Assembly: GCA_946406115.1 (NCBI GenBank)
Contig: OX291561.1
Location: 3,340,273-3,404,272 of the forward strand
DNA: 64,000 nucleotides
Origin: Apoda limacodes
Taxonomy: Eukaryota > Arthropoda > Insecta > Lepidoptera > Limacodidae
Direction of reading: 5' to 3'
This document shows positions 45,739 to 57,589 of the stretch, piece by piece; the first letter of the stretch is position 1, and each line of letters begins with the position of its first letter. Under the pieces are notes generated by a model. It saw only the letters and a program-made list of their open reading frames with translations. It did not search any database and was not told where the DNA came from. The position numbers and the translations under genes were made by a program.

Positions 45739-46069
45739 ATTGTTTGATGTAAGCCAGTTGCCAACTTTGTTTCAGACGCCACTTTTTTTTTCAAAAATTT
45801 CTTTGGAATATTCTAATATACTTAGCTAAAAGATTCAGTTAATAAGATTTTGAGTAGGACGGAAATTAGGGCGCAGTAGAGGTGAAATTAAGAACATGTT
45901 CGTTATCGTTTTAATTAAAGTCGGTACATATATAAGATACATAGAAAATTATTTGATGTCGGACTAGGTGGTACATTTAGAAAATATATGGAAAATAATA
46001 ACCAATGACAATTGACTTCAATTATTAGTAGATATAGAAATGTTAATATCTTAATAGTACATTTACCAT
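45739..46069. other. No gene recognised
   Basis: AT-rich sequence, nothing identified. Confidence 0.5.
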
Positions 46070-46230
46070 GGAGGAGCTCGTGGCCTAGTAACTAGTAACG
46101 TTAAGCAACGTCGGGCGCATGATGGCACATTTTCCTGAGATCCTTGCTGCTTCAGAGGAAACGTCAAACTGTCGGTCCTGGAAATTGTCGTTAATGCAGC
46201 GACGCTAAGCCAAGTCAGAAGCAAATTTAA
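46070..46230 (+). mobile_element. Possible SINE head
   Basis: GGAGCTCGTGGCCTAGTAAC resembles a degraded A-box head. CTGTCGGTCCTGGAAATTGT and CGTTAATGCAGCGACG look like SINE body. No B-box or target duplication found. Confidence 0.35.
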
Positions 46231-46309
46231 ATGCTTTATTTTTCAAAAATAGGATATCATATCATTTTTTTGAAAGTCAATATACTATAAGTTACTAGTT
46301 ACTACTGTT

Positions 46310-46505
46310 TCGAAGTCAAAATGGCGGTCTGGTGAGAAGAAACAGCGAAAGAAACTCTCCAGCAGTCGCTCTTTGAATTTTGATGGCTTGAAAATTCTGA
46401 CAGTCGAGTGACCACCAGCTTAACAACCTTTGCCAATTCTCATTAGGCCAGCAAAGTGGACTATAGCTTAAGCCTTCTTTCCCTAAGGATGCCATGTGAT
46501 TTCTC
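46310..46505. repeat. Probable retroelement 3' fragment
   Basis: AAACTCTCCAGCAGTCGCTC at the left and, on the minus strand, TAGTCCACTTTGCTGGCC look like fused pieces of dispersed lepidopteran retroelement ends. Boundaries uncertain. Confidence 0.35.
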
Positions 46506-47312
46506 AATAGTGGACAAAAAAAAAACGAAGTTAATTAGTGTTCGCTGCTCTTAGGGCTGGTAAATAAATAAGCTTCTAATTGTGGTACAGTAATTTTAAT
46601 ATTCTTGCAATGAAATCGTGGAACAAGTAATAATATCTGACACGTACTACAAAAAAGGAAGAAGGAAAAGTAGTGTCGCCATATTAATACATACATTTTG
46701 TTGTCTGTGATGCCAACAATTAGACTAATTACAGGCAACGTTTTTTTTGGCAAAAACACGGCATTTACTGCATAGGATAGTTTTTGTTGTGTACGAGTTT
46801 TGGCGAATGTTCAGCTTGTGTTTGCCTTTTTCAGCAACTAAAGCCCAGTGACCCCAATTGGTGGGTGGCCCATAAATTGAGCCGTCCACGTGCCCTGAAG
46901 ATAAATCTCGAGGAGCCTGCAGTAACGTTTACAACCTACATTATTGCTCCGTAGACTTTTGCCAACTTCTGAATTATTACATCTTACAGCGTTTACAACC
47001 ATAAAAAAATTGTATAATACTTGAGTTGAACGTAAATAAAATAAAAATTATGCTTACAATTATTTTATCGTCTACCATAAAATATCGCAGAATGTTTTAT
47101 TACTACGAATTCATACAGTTTTAGATGCTTAAAATTTTACCCGACTACAAGAGTTATAACTGTGTCACCTATAACTCTGGTAGTCGTTCTTTATATTCTT
47201 TATTAATATTTAAAGGTAGTTTATTTAGCTGTCGGGAAAAACTGGGAGAGTATGAAACTTATGTAAATCTATAAGCCCTACCAATAGGATTCGGAATATA
47301 TTAAATTAAGTC
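46506..47312. other. No gene recognised
   Basis: Includes a GC-richer patch at 46840-46930. No exon or repeat defined. Confidence 0.45.
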
Positions 47313-47355
47313 AGACAAAGTTAGACCAACCGGGGACGGGAACCTAACTTTGTCT
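47313..47355. repeat. 12-bp stem inverted repeat
   Basis: AGACAAAGTTAG at 47313-47324 is exactly complementary to CTAACTTTGTCT at 47344-47355, with a G-rich loop. Could form a hairpin in RNA or be a decayed foldback element. Confidence 0.7.
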
Positions 47356-47523
47356 CTGCTTAGGTGTTTTGGACATCTGGCGTAAGGACGTAGGTACTAA
47401 GGAACTGATTTGCTGAATACCTTTCATGAGAAACGTACTTCTATGAGATTATATAGATATAACGGTTAAGCTTAAATAAATTATTGTAACTTTCATGGAT
47501 AAGAAACTGGCCAACCCAATAAT

Positions 47524-47573
47524 AACTCGAAAAACAATTTGTATAGCCAGCTATACCAATTGTTTTTCGAGTT
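47524..47573. repeat. 23-bp stem hairpin with 4-base loop
   Basis: AACTCGAAAAACAATTTGTA through TAG pairs with CTATACCAATTGTTTTTCGA through GTT, one mismatch in 23, loop CCAG. The right arm runs directly into the LINE tail starting GAGTTTCTGTCGGCTC. Confidence 0.85.
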
Positions 47574-47672
47574 TCTGTCGGCTCTTTTCGACCGAAATTA
47601 GCATTGTTTATAGATTGTATTGATCATTCAAAAGTTTTCTGAGAAACCTGTTTGAATAAATATAACCTGTTT
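47568..47672 (+). mobile_element. LINE tail family T fragment
   Basis: GAGTTTCTGTCGGCTCTTTT, GAAATTAGCATTGTTTATAG, ATTGTATTGATCATTCAAAA and TTGAATAAATATAACCTG. Confidence 0.7.
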
Positions 47673-49609
47673 GATTGATCGACTTATATGACGTTAGTAA
47701 GGACTTAAAATATATATCTATAGATACTTATTAACGACTATGATGTTTAATTGTTGATGAGATCTATAGTCAGGTAAGTTAAACATTTTCGCAATTGACT
47801 CAGTACCCATATTTTAATAAATTTACCGAAAAATTATTTCGACAACAATTGAATATATTTAAAACAGAGGAAGAAGAACGTAAGGATTTAATTAACGCAT
47901 ACATATCTGTGTTTCAATAATGAAATTCTGAATATATATTTCACCGAAACCACCATTTATACGTAACAAAAACGCTATAACGTGCCAAATATATTCGTGT
48001 TTGATTTACAAGCGAGAAAAACAGGAAACCTAAAAACAATGCGTGGAGCGGAAAAAGTTATTCCGCGAAAACGAGCCAAATCTGCGATATCGATATGGAA
48101 ATTTGAATAAAAAAGAAACTACACAAATTCTTATACGAACGAAAATTGACTCGGTAACGCGTTATTTCTATGCGAGAATGGTGTCGTTATTTTTCTAGGG
48201 TACGCCGTTGCCGTGGCAACGTAATTCCCCCTAATCCCCTTTATTTTAGCGTTTCATACCCTCATAGCGTCGCTGTATTTTGTTCCTGACAGCTCTAGAA
48301 AGGACCTTAGTTACACCGAATACAAATTAAATTATTAATGCATCTAAGAATAGGCTCTAGTTTGATTTTACACGAGGCACAGCACGACACGATAAAATGC
48401 GGTGATTTCTTCAACCGTCGTACGTGTTTATAAAATGACACAACAAACTTTTGCAAACCACATTTCAATAGTCGTCCTTTGCCTCTTTGTTATGACGAGT
48501 TTTTGAGTGACTGTAAAATACTTGTGTGAGCGTGTTCTACGTGCTACATCGCAGGACACGATACAAGGTGCGTTTACGTGGGTTGAGTATGAGTATGAGT
48601 ATGAGTATGCCATCATAATCAAAAGGTGAAGCCTGACGATTGATAAGTCAAAGCTCGGTTTATGCAAACTTTAACTCGAAAAATCGGTGCTTTGATGCGT
48701 GGTTAGAGAAGTGTTGCCAAGCGCGTAAAAAACCAGTGTGTTCTACTAGTGATTCCGTAGGTGATTCTCCAAAATATACGTTCATTTGCGTACCCACAGC
48801 AGTTAGTAGAAATCTTACATCCCCATCTCCAACCCCAATAGAGCTAAGCATCGCGTATTTTTACATAGAAGACTTCTCCCTCCACAAAAAATGGTAAGTT
48901 ATATTCATTGAAACAACCAATATTAGTAAATTTAAAAAACAATGAATTGTAAGTAAAGTGGACTTTCACTTGACGATATTACTGTATTATTTTTTTTTAC
49001 GTTTAATACCCATACAAATATTTTTTTTTATCGTAATGAATCCAAATTTGTACATTTCTAAGTCTAAATAAATTATTATTATTTTTATGTATATTAAATG
49101 TAACTAGTCCCGTACGGTGTGATGGACATCCTGTAACCAAAAGTCCGCAACTAAGAATTTGTCTTTAGAATTCCACCCTTCGTCCATCAAATCCACCCCA
49201 GCTGTTTCAAAACTTGCTTTCATTCACCCCTCGAGGTTCAAACTGCACTTATATCATCAATGTTACATCTAAACAAATCCAGCATATCAACCCCTAGACG
49301 TGTCTATCATTTCCGTAAACCGCCTTTTATTCGTCTGTGAAAAGGAATGGTTGACTAGATCTATTGTTACGTTAATGATTACAGTTTTAAGTTTTGTTAT
49401 TAGAAACTTTGCTGACTAATCTCCAGCTTAAATTACGTTTTAGCAATGAATTTGGATTAATATGTGTCCTATATACGAACAGAACATATTTAAATAAATA
49501 AATAATAATGTACGATGTGAAACATAATACCTAACAATATAATTCAATTGTGTCGTGGTTTCGTTCCTGACTAATGTGAGTGCGAAATTAAGAGAGATAG
49601 AGCACAGCG
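47673..49609. other. No gene recognised
   Basis: Four tandem TGAGTA units lie at about 48583-48609. The 85-codon frame 48640-48897 and its antisense are unrecognised. The rest is AT-rich. Confidence 0.45.
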
Positions 49610-51177
49610 CCACCACCTACTATACTGTGATACGGGAAGACCATGCTGGAAATCTCCAGAACACAGCTGGAGGTCCGGCGGGCGTTGCTTTCTCTAGATG
49701 TTCATAAGTCAAGTGGGCCAGACCATATACTAGCAGTGGTGCTTAAACAGTGTGCTCCTGAGTTATGTCCTGTACTCACGCGCCTCTTCGCGCTTTCCTA
49801 CAATACTAGGCAATTTCCGTCTTCATGGAAGACTGCGAATGTGCACCCGGTGCCCAAAAAGGTCGATAGATCAGATCCATCGATATTATAGGCCTATCGC
49901 TATTACCTCCCTCCACTCCAAGGTTATGGAGCGTGTGATCAACACACAGCTTCTAAGATACCTAGAAGAACAAGACCTGGTCAGTGACCGTCAATATGGC
50001 TTTCGCCACGGTCGCTCGACTGGTGACCTTCTAGTGTATCTCACACACTGATGGGCACTAGCTATTGAGAGTCAGGGGGAGGCATTGGCATGTAGCCTGG
50101 ACATAGCGAAGGCGTTCGATCGGGTCTGGCACCGAGGGTTTGTGCAAATAGGTGGCTAGCTTTTTGTCCGGCAGACGCATACGAGCCGTAGTTGACGGTA
50201 GTTGCTCTGATAGCATGGACATTAATGCTGATATCCCGCAAGGCTCTGTGCTGTTTCTACTGCATATCAATGACATGTTAGACATCAACAATATACATTT
50301 CTATGCAGGTGACAGTACTGGAGACACATCCCTCGTTCCGTTATGGACAAAAAGCGCGGAGAGCGTGTGTCTCAAATCGAGACCTCTGTCCAAGGTCTCT
50401 GACTGGGGACGGGAAAACTTGGTTCGATTCAATCCTACAAAAACACAAGTCTGCGCGTTCACCGCTAAGAAAACCCCATTTACTGTGGTCCCACAATTCT
50501 AGACCACTCCCCACTCCATCTCCAAGAGTATTGGGATCCTTGGTGTTGACATTTCCAGCGATGTTCATTTCCGAGCTCATTTGAAAGACATGTTGAAGCT
50601 GGCGCCCAAAAGACTTCGTGTGCTCAACAGAAGCAGTACTTTAAGTCGGGGCGAAGGTTGCTGCTTCACAAGTCGCAAGATGCCCCATATGGAGTACTCC
50701 TGCCACCTCTGGGCGGGTGCACCCGGATACCAGCTTGGCCTTTTTAACTCGGTTCAACGACGGGCTCTGAGATTTGTCGACGATCCCAAACTAACTTGCC
50801 GTATCGAGCTCTAAGTCTGAGGAGAGACTTTGCCTCCCTGTGGGTGTACTACCGCTTGTACAATAGGATGTGTTGATGAATTGTTCGAAATCAGGCCCAC
50901 GGCTACTTTCTACCATCGCACCGCTCGCCATCGGTAGGCAATTAATTCTCACACTTTGGAAACGAAATGGTCGCGTACAGTGCGGTTTCAGAGAAACTTT
51001 CACCCGCAAACGCTTGGGTTGTGGAATGAGCTGCAAAGGTTTTCTCTAAGGACTACAGTATGGGGTTCTTCAAGAAAGAAGTTAATACCCCTAGTGTTGC
51101 ATGCGTGCAAAGGCTACGGTGAATGCTTGCCATCAGACGGACCGTAAGCTTGTTTGCCACTTTAGTGGTATAAAAAA
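49610..51177 (+). pseudogene. Jockey-type LINE ORF2 relic with 3' tail, copy 2
   Basis: Reverse-transcriptase half of a jockey-clade LINE, 5'-truncated. In order: EISRTQLEVRRALLSLDVHK and SSGPD (49643 on), ITSLHSKVMERVINTQLL and DRQYGFRHGRSTGDLLVYLT (49890-50050), a TGA in place of the expected arginine codon, SLDIAKAFDRVWH (50094-50132), IPQGSVLFLLHIND, the catalytic box mutated to YAGD (50302-50313), FNPTKTQVCAF, KRLRVLNRSS, HMEYSCHLWAGAP and LGLWNELQ near the C-terminus. At least five frame changes and two stops occur. It ends in ACGGACCGTAAGCTTGTTTG, GTGGTATAAAA and a poly(A) run, so the 3' end is complete. Closely related to copy 1 at 18.6 kb but in the opposite orientation. Confidence 0.9.
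50302..50313 (+). other. Mutated catalytic box (YAGD) of copy 2
   Basis: TATGCAGGTGAC encodes Tyr-Ala-Gly-Asp. The first catalytic aspartate of YADD is replaced by glycine through one A-to-G change, in a frame otherwise open from 50152 to 50502. Confidence 0.9.
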
Positions 51178-54100
51178 AAAAAAAAAACAGATTTTAATGA
51201 AGCCTGTGATTAAGCGAGGAAGCTTATATTAAGTTGACTTCTTTTCATACTTATAACATTTTACAGTTACTTTTAAGCATGCTTTTATAAGCTTGACCTG
51301 CTACATTTCGTATTAAATTTATTAATATATAAATAAATATTTTATAGAAGGGTCCAGTTGAACGACCACAAAATACCACAGAATAGTTCGTGGTCATTGG
51401 TTGTAATGTGTCTTTTTATTAATTTTGTTTTGTGCCCGTGCACCGATGACTGTTTGTGGTCGTTTTGCATGAATCACATAGACCATTCCATGTCGTGGTA
51501 TTTTTGTATAATCAGGGTTGTGTTTATTTTAGTCGGATTTTATTTTTGATTACCTAGGTACCATTTTAACCGTTTGTTTTATTTTTTTTACTTTCGATTA
51601 GGCACATAAGTTTATAATCCAGTGTCAAATCTTTTAGTTTCGATAATAGGCTAATGCTAATCATAATAAAAGTAATTTGAAATTATTATCTGGAGTACAT
51701 TAAAGCTCGGTTAATTAATGCTGCCCTAAACAAACGGATATCAAAGGTATCCGGTTACCGAAATAACCGTCGGATATTACTTACCGCTATGTTTAGATTA
51801 GGGATAATCGTTAAAGTTATTTCGGACCAACTAATTTAAATTCGCGGCTTTAGTTTGCGGTAAAGATGAAAAACCCTTTTTGGCCGACTTCAAAAAAAAG
51901 AAGTGCTTCTAATTCAAATAAAAACTTCTTTAGAAGGAAAATTGTAACTAACAGTTTAACAGTATTTTTGAACTATTGATGTTTATTATTAACTAGTTAA
52001 AAACTAAATTATTACTTCATATATCTTAAAAAAAATAGGCTCTTTAGCAGACAGAATTTTTAGCAGGGATAAAAGTGTTGGTTGATTTTGGATTCTGACA
52101 AGAAGACTACACTAGCCTACTTGTCTCAGTGTTCTTTTTAGTTTAAATATAAAAAAATAGAATTTTAATTATTCAGTTTTTTTAGATGTACACAAATAAA
52201 GTTTTTAAATCAGTTAATAGATATTAAAATAATTTGTGGAATATCTTGGTTAGTGAACCACTGTTTGAACGCCTAAGGAAAAGTGTGGTTATGTCAAAAT
52301 CACATTGCGCCATCAGACTAGATGGCCCAGCCTAATATCACAACTAAGCAAAGACTTACATAATACAGGCATAAATAAAGACCTTGTGGTGGACAAATGT
52401 TATTCACATAAATGTATGTGCTGTGTGGGGTCGCACCAGGCGTAGCGCACACCTAAGTTTAGATATGTATACCGACGATCTTGCTGCCGGTCAGCGGCAC
52501 CCAAATTTAATAGGTTATACGCGCGCGCAGAAATAAGACGTGTGATTTTTTAGCATCGCACTGAGGCTGCGCGCCGGCATTGACGACAGCTCGCGTACAG
52601 GCGCAACACTAGAGTCGCGGCCTCGCCTGACGCGTGATGTCATGGCGATGAGTGATTTAGTGTATTTCAGCAGTATTAATAGGTGATAAAGGAAATAAAT
52701 TAGCTAGCGCTGAATTACTTTTATAATTTATTGGTATTTTTCTGTTGATATTTACGCGTTTGGAACAGGAGACGGAAGTGAGACTTCTGTAACTACGTTA
52801 GTATTACCTATTACGTACTTTGTAGTCGCACCCACGTTTTTTGGTGCAGCGGACAGTATCACACGGAGGCAATCACCAAATGTATTATTACCATTTGGGC
52901 CAAAGTCCAACAAAATGAACATTTTTTTTTTTTGCTTTGATCATTTGTGTTTTTTTGAGGACTCTTTAATCTTACATATGGTAGACCTAGACATGACACG
53001 TGCAACTATAATAATTGCGTGCATTGCACTTTTATCTCCCAACTCCTCACCTGGTCCTCTCCACGTGTAACCTGGTTCCACTCCCGTAGCCTGTAGATCT
53101 GGACTGGAGTGAACAAAGCTAAGTGCGTAACTCATTTGTACTCACACATGACACTGTTTAATAATTTCCACTGATAAATACATTTATCTGGGGTAATTGC
53201 TTTGTAGAGAATACCTGATAGTGATGTTTGCATATATGCATATCTTGTATGTATTGTAAAGTTATTACATAAATAGATTAATGTGTGTTTGAAGGACTTT
53301 GATATATTACAGATTAGTTTGGTAATATTTGTTTAGAGGCTAAATCTAATAGTTATATATGTCATTGTATGGCTATTTCTAAAAGTGGCGACAGTCAGTT
53401 AATGGACAAATTCCTTTAGTCAATTCGCAAGATGATTCATCTTTTATTAAAAAAAATACATGTAGATATATGTATGTTAAATGCAACATTTATCAATACA
53501 TATTTAATGAATTATGTTGTAACATTAATCATACCTGCTAGAAATGATCACCTCACTTACGTCGACCGTAAGTTTACACAGTGGATAATTTATAATTGTT
53601 ATCAAAAGTGCCAGTTTTTACAGTAAGCGGTGAACACACTATATGACTATTTATAGGAATCTTGACTACACACGGTGGCGAAAAGCGAAAAAGCTAAAAA
53701 TCAACGCTGCAGCACCTTGTTGCAGCATACGCTGAGTCGATGTCCTGTTTGGCATCACAGCACCCATATTTAAATATGTCTAGTTAGATCCGTATATTTT
53801 TGTTTTGTTTTTTATTTTCGTTTTTAAGTGTTTTTTGTTTTCTTATTTTTATCTCCATTATTTTGGTGTGTACCTACCTACCTTTATGTACGTGTATGTA
53901 ACAGTATGGGTGAAATGATGCTAAATAAATGTCTGTCTATGTCTATGTCTATGTCTAATATCAATTATGCAAAACACTGTATACTTGGTTTTGATCTTTG
54001 TTTGTCACCAAAGTAAGTTGTCGCTTGATGAGATGCTAAATTACCATCGGCAATAAAATACGGTCGTCAAAAACCGTTCGCATTTTATTTACAAAACTAT

Positions 54101-54418
54101 AACCTATAGTTTATCGTTCTTATCACACACAAACGACAGATATAACCTTAAAGTAAACATGCATCGTACATAATATTTTTTTATCTGCTGCGTTGTAAAT
54201 GGAGTGTAGAGTAATGGAAGCCGCCAGCTCACCTTATCTTGTGTATTGATATTGTTGTCCCAATCGGTCACCTGCCGAGGTTAACCAGCGAACTGGAGCC
54301 GATCGAAACTAGAAAAAAATAAACGTTACATTCTACGCCACGTTTATGCCACTGATCAATTGCTTGCTGCACATGCACGCGCTACATACGCACGTGTAGC
54401 TTAACTTTGAAAAAAATG
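51178..54418. other. No gene recognised, 3.2 kb
   Basis: AACGACCACAAA (51360) and TTTGTGGTCGTT (about 51452) are 12-bp inverted repeats in an otherwise unassigned patch. A GC-rich segment with GCGCGCGC lies at 52440-52650. TGTCTA units repeat at 53931-53957. No gene can be drawn. Confidence 0.45.
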
Positions 54419-54468
54419 TTCTTGAAGAACCCCATACTGCTCATTCCACAACCCAAGCGTTCGCGTTT
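54419..54468 (-). mobile_element. Short jockey LINE fragment
   Basis: On the minus strand CGCTTGGGTTGTGGAATGAG is followed directly by CAGTATGGGGTTCTTCAAGA. Both match copy 2 near 51010-51075, but about 26 intervening bases of copy 2 are absent. Confidence 0.7.
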
Positions 54469-55347
54469 GTAGACGTAATCACCCTCTGCGACTCACGGCT
54501 GCGTTACACACGACACTGGTGCGTGGCTTGATGACGTCTCCAATACAAATCAACCCACGCAGCTCACGTGTGTAGCCTCTGCGTGCACATCCTAGTGCAG
54601 CCTTAGATCATTTAAAGGCAGCAGTAGATTTGCAGCTTTCCATTTACACACATTTAATAACGTTTGTGAAGTTAGCTGGCTGTGAAGTTATTTTCTCTCT
54701 AGGGTGATGCAACCAATACCAGAATTTGCAGTTTTTTGCAGTTCAATTCTAAAATTTGCAGTTGTTATATTTTTAAAAAAATAACTAAAAAGAGAAACAA
54801 GAAAGGGAACAGTGGAACATTAATTTGTAGGTCTCTGCCCTGCCCTGCTCTTTTGGCGAGCGTTCTTTTGATTCGTTTTTGCCTTGTGTATGTTGTCGCT
54901 GCTGTTTAAGTATTAAGTAAACATCTTAAGAAAAATATCTTAATCAGTAAGAGCAGCCCTTAAAGTATAAACAAGTGTACCTCTGATAAACACCGATACA
55001 CGTCTGCGGTTTAATTTTAGACCGAGTTCTGACTCTTCTGGTGATCAAAACCAGGCGCGGTCATTGCATTTACCCTGGGCTTATCTTTAAACCGAGTTAT
55101 GTTTATATCTTAATTCACCTGGACTGTATCTGGTGAGACTATTTGCGTCGAAAATGTACTGCTAAGTTAGTTAACGTTGATTTAATTAATGTTTTGTTTT
55201 TAACTTTTGTTTTTATTTGTTTTAGGTGGGTGAGTGTGGGGAATTGTCGTCATCACAGTTACATCATTAATACCATCAACACCATTACAACTAGTAGGTA
55301 TACAAATTAATTACTCAGAACTAAAACTATTCTATCAGATACTAGCT
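54469..55347. other. No gene recognised
   Basis: A GC-richer zone at 54480-54600 (GCTGCGTTACACACGACACT) may be an old element. Otherwise nothing found. Confidence 0.45.
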
Positions 55348-55560
55348 TTTGACAGCTGCCCTGCCCGCCCTAAGTTCGGTTATCGGCGTGGAATTTCGCG
55401 GCGGCAACTCCGATTCACCTAGAACCTTTATTTATCCTTTCTCAAGGTGCAAGCTATCTTAGCTACCTTACCAAATTTCATCGAAATCAGCTACTTAGCC
55501 GTAAAAAGATAACAGAAAGACAGAAAGAGACAGTTTTGCATTTATAATATTAGTATGGAT
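55348..55560 (+). mobile_element. Common lepidopteran tail repeat, complete 3' end
   Basis: GACAGCTGCCCTGCCCGCCC, ACCAAATTTCATCGAAATCA, GATAACAGAAAGACAGAAAG and the terminal TTTATAATATTAGTATGGAT. The ending is typical of a very abundant lepidopteran non-autonomous retroelement tail. No coding sequence. Confidence 0.7.
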
Positions 55561-56075
55561 TAGTAGCCAAATATCCAACCCTACGTCAGGTACAATAAGT
55601 TATGAGTTAAGAAACCTCACGGGGGACACAATATTTTCAACTTTGGAAGCTAAAAACTCGCAAAATATGGACCTGAGACAAAAAGTTACTCCGCAGACAT
55701 TGAGTTCAAAAACAATATTTTTATAACTTACTTTAATATATAAAAAAATCTTTTTTCGCTCTTACGTCTAAAAAATTAAAAATCGATGCAAATAGTGCGT
55801 ATTTATAGACGCAGATCGTCAGGGATTTTGTATTTTAGATATTTGAAGAAGTCAGGAATGTTTTAGTATTACATAGTATTTTGCTATGTTTAGGTAAAAT
55901 TACTTACCAAACCTAAAAACACACAGTAATATATACATATAAATAACTGATATATATACATTCGGAATACTGTAGTACTGAAGTACTAGCGAGTCAGAAG
56001 ATTGTAAGATACGTGTAATGAGTATATTACGTATTTTATTTGTACATGCCTAATTTGACATAATTAGGTATGATT
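55561..56075. other. No gene recognised
   Basis: AT-rich sequence upstream of the first intact SINE. Confidence 0.5.
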
Positions 56076-56087
56076 GTATGTACAGCT
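56076..56087 (+). repeat. 12-bp SINE target duplication, left
   Basis: GTATGTACAGCT, repeated exactly at 56400-56411. Confidence 0.9.
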
Positions 56088-56399
56088 CGGAGGAGTCGGT
56101 GGTGGCCGAGGGGTTAAAACTTCAATTCACGTCCCAAGTGGCGGAGGTTCGAACCCCGGGGTCGGCGTGTACCAATGAGTCTTTTCTTAATTTCTCAAGT
56201 ACACTGATTAATTTATTCACACCACTGGCTTTTCGGTGAAGGAAAACATCGTGAGGAAACCTGCATACGTCAAGAAAAAAAAAATGACGTATGTGAAGTC
56301 CACAATCCGCACTGGGCCCGCGTGTGGACTATGGCCCAATCACCCTCGCTTAAGAGGGTAGGCCGTGCTCCAGCAGTGGGGACGTATGAAGGCTGGCAA
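56088..56399 (+). mobile_element. SINE family A, intact copy 1
   Basis: 312 bp between perfect 12-bp duplications. The tRNA-like head has an A-box-like TGGCCGAGGGGTT (56103-56115) and a canonical B-box GGTTCGAACCCC (56146-56157). The body has CAATGAGTCTTTTCTTAA, an internal A run, an inverted GACGTATGTGAAGTCCAC region and TTAAGAGGGTAGGCCG. The end is GACGTATGAAGGCTGGCAA without poly(A). Transcription would be by polymerase III from the internal boxes, and mobilisation needs a partner LINE. It differs from copy 2 at few positions, indicating recent activity of the family. Confidence 0.93.
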
Positions 56400-56411
56400 G
56401 TATGTACAGCT
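56400..56411 (+). repeat. 12-bp SINE target duplication, right
   Basis: GTATGTACAGCT, identical to the left copy. Confidence 0.9.
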
Positions 56412-57589
56412 GGCTGCCTGCCCTGAACGTCTGCGAGGTGAACTAGATCTTCGTGTAACACTAACTAATGTTTTATTTTATACTTAAACTGTGTTTACCA
56501 CTACAATGCAACCTTATTTATGACCTTAAATGTTTTGTCGCTAGTGTCGGTGAAATCACACCATTTCAACTGTAGTTTAGATTTTTGACCACCGCGGCAC
56601 CGGATCAGAAAAGTTTGTTAACTATACCTTTTAAATGTGAGAGCTGTCTCAAAAACAAAGTATAGTAATTTTTTTTAATCATATATTAATCAGTGTTCAA
56701 TAGTCAGTTTCTCATATAAAAAAATTATGACGTGTTGAAGTTTGCAGAAAATTAGACCTAAAAGGACCTGTTTCATCCTCTTACTTTTAAAAAAGTTATT
56801 ATCAAATTTTCTTTACATTACAAGCATCGGAAATGAAATCAATATTTTAAAATAATAAACCAATGTGATTCATGTCTTATTTTTGATCTTATAAAAAGTG
56901 AAGTTCCGATATTTTTGTGTTTTTATTATTTAAAAATACAAAAATCGGATTATTGCTGCTTCAATATTTAGCTAAATTTACGGATGAAAGCGGAATCAAA
57001 TGTATATAACTGTACAGACCGACAAACTGATCCAGCAATCGCTCCATTATTGAAGTCGTTTACAAACTTCTTAATTGCTAGTATCCGATATTTTATTTAT
57101 AACACATGATGTACTGGAGACCAATATCTGTGTTAAAACATAATTATGACAAAAACAAACAAACAAGGTGTGCATCTACCCCATTCTCGAATTTAGGTAA
57201 GCAACCGTAACAAGTAATATATTATGACTTGAGTAAATAAAAATTCTATATTAGAAAACCGCTTTGTTATACTTATTCATCTAGTAAATTGAGTGACTGA
57301 TAAATAAGTGTGAGCTGTAGATAATTGCCTAAGTGGAGATTTGAAAGTCTGAAAATCTAGATTTATTGTCGGCGAGGTCCCTTTCTCTTTGAGAGACAGA
57401 CTGAACAAAAAAGTGAAACAATCATCTGTCAGTTTATAATTGACGGCCTGCGTTATTTGCATCCAATGTATACAGGGTATTGTCACAGTATAAAGATAGA
57501 TAGTAGGTACGGTAATGTCAAAATTAGTCTTACCGTGACCAAAGTATCTAGAGGGGTATAAAGCAAATCATATTTTTTTTCTGAACGGA
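56412..57589. other. No gene recognised
   Basis: AT-rich. CTAGTGTCGGTGAAATCACA at 56541 is distantly similar to the 30-bp duplication at 30941. Confidence 0.5.

Noticed and set aside
48640..48897. 85-codon plus-strand frame with overlapping minus frame
   Set aside because: Neither strand shows a family motif and there is no splice or repeat support.
50058..50580. Minus-strand frames within jockey copy 2
   Set aside because: They are antisense shadows of the plus-strand reverse transcriptase.
56095..56165. Possible tRNA gene with canonical GGTTCGAACCCC
   Set aside because: No acceptor stem forms and the segment is the head of a 312-bp element with target duplications.
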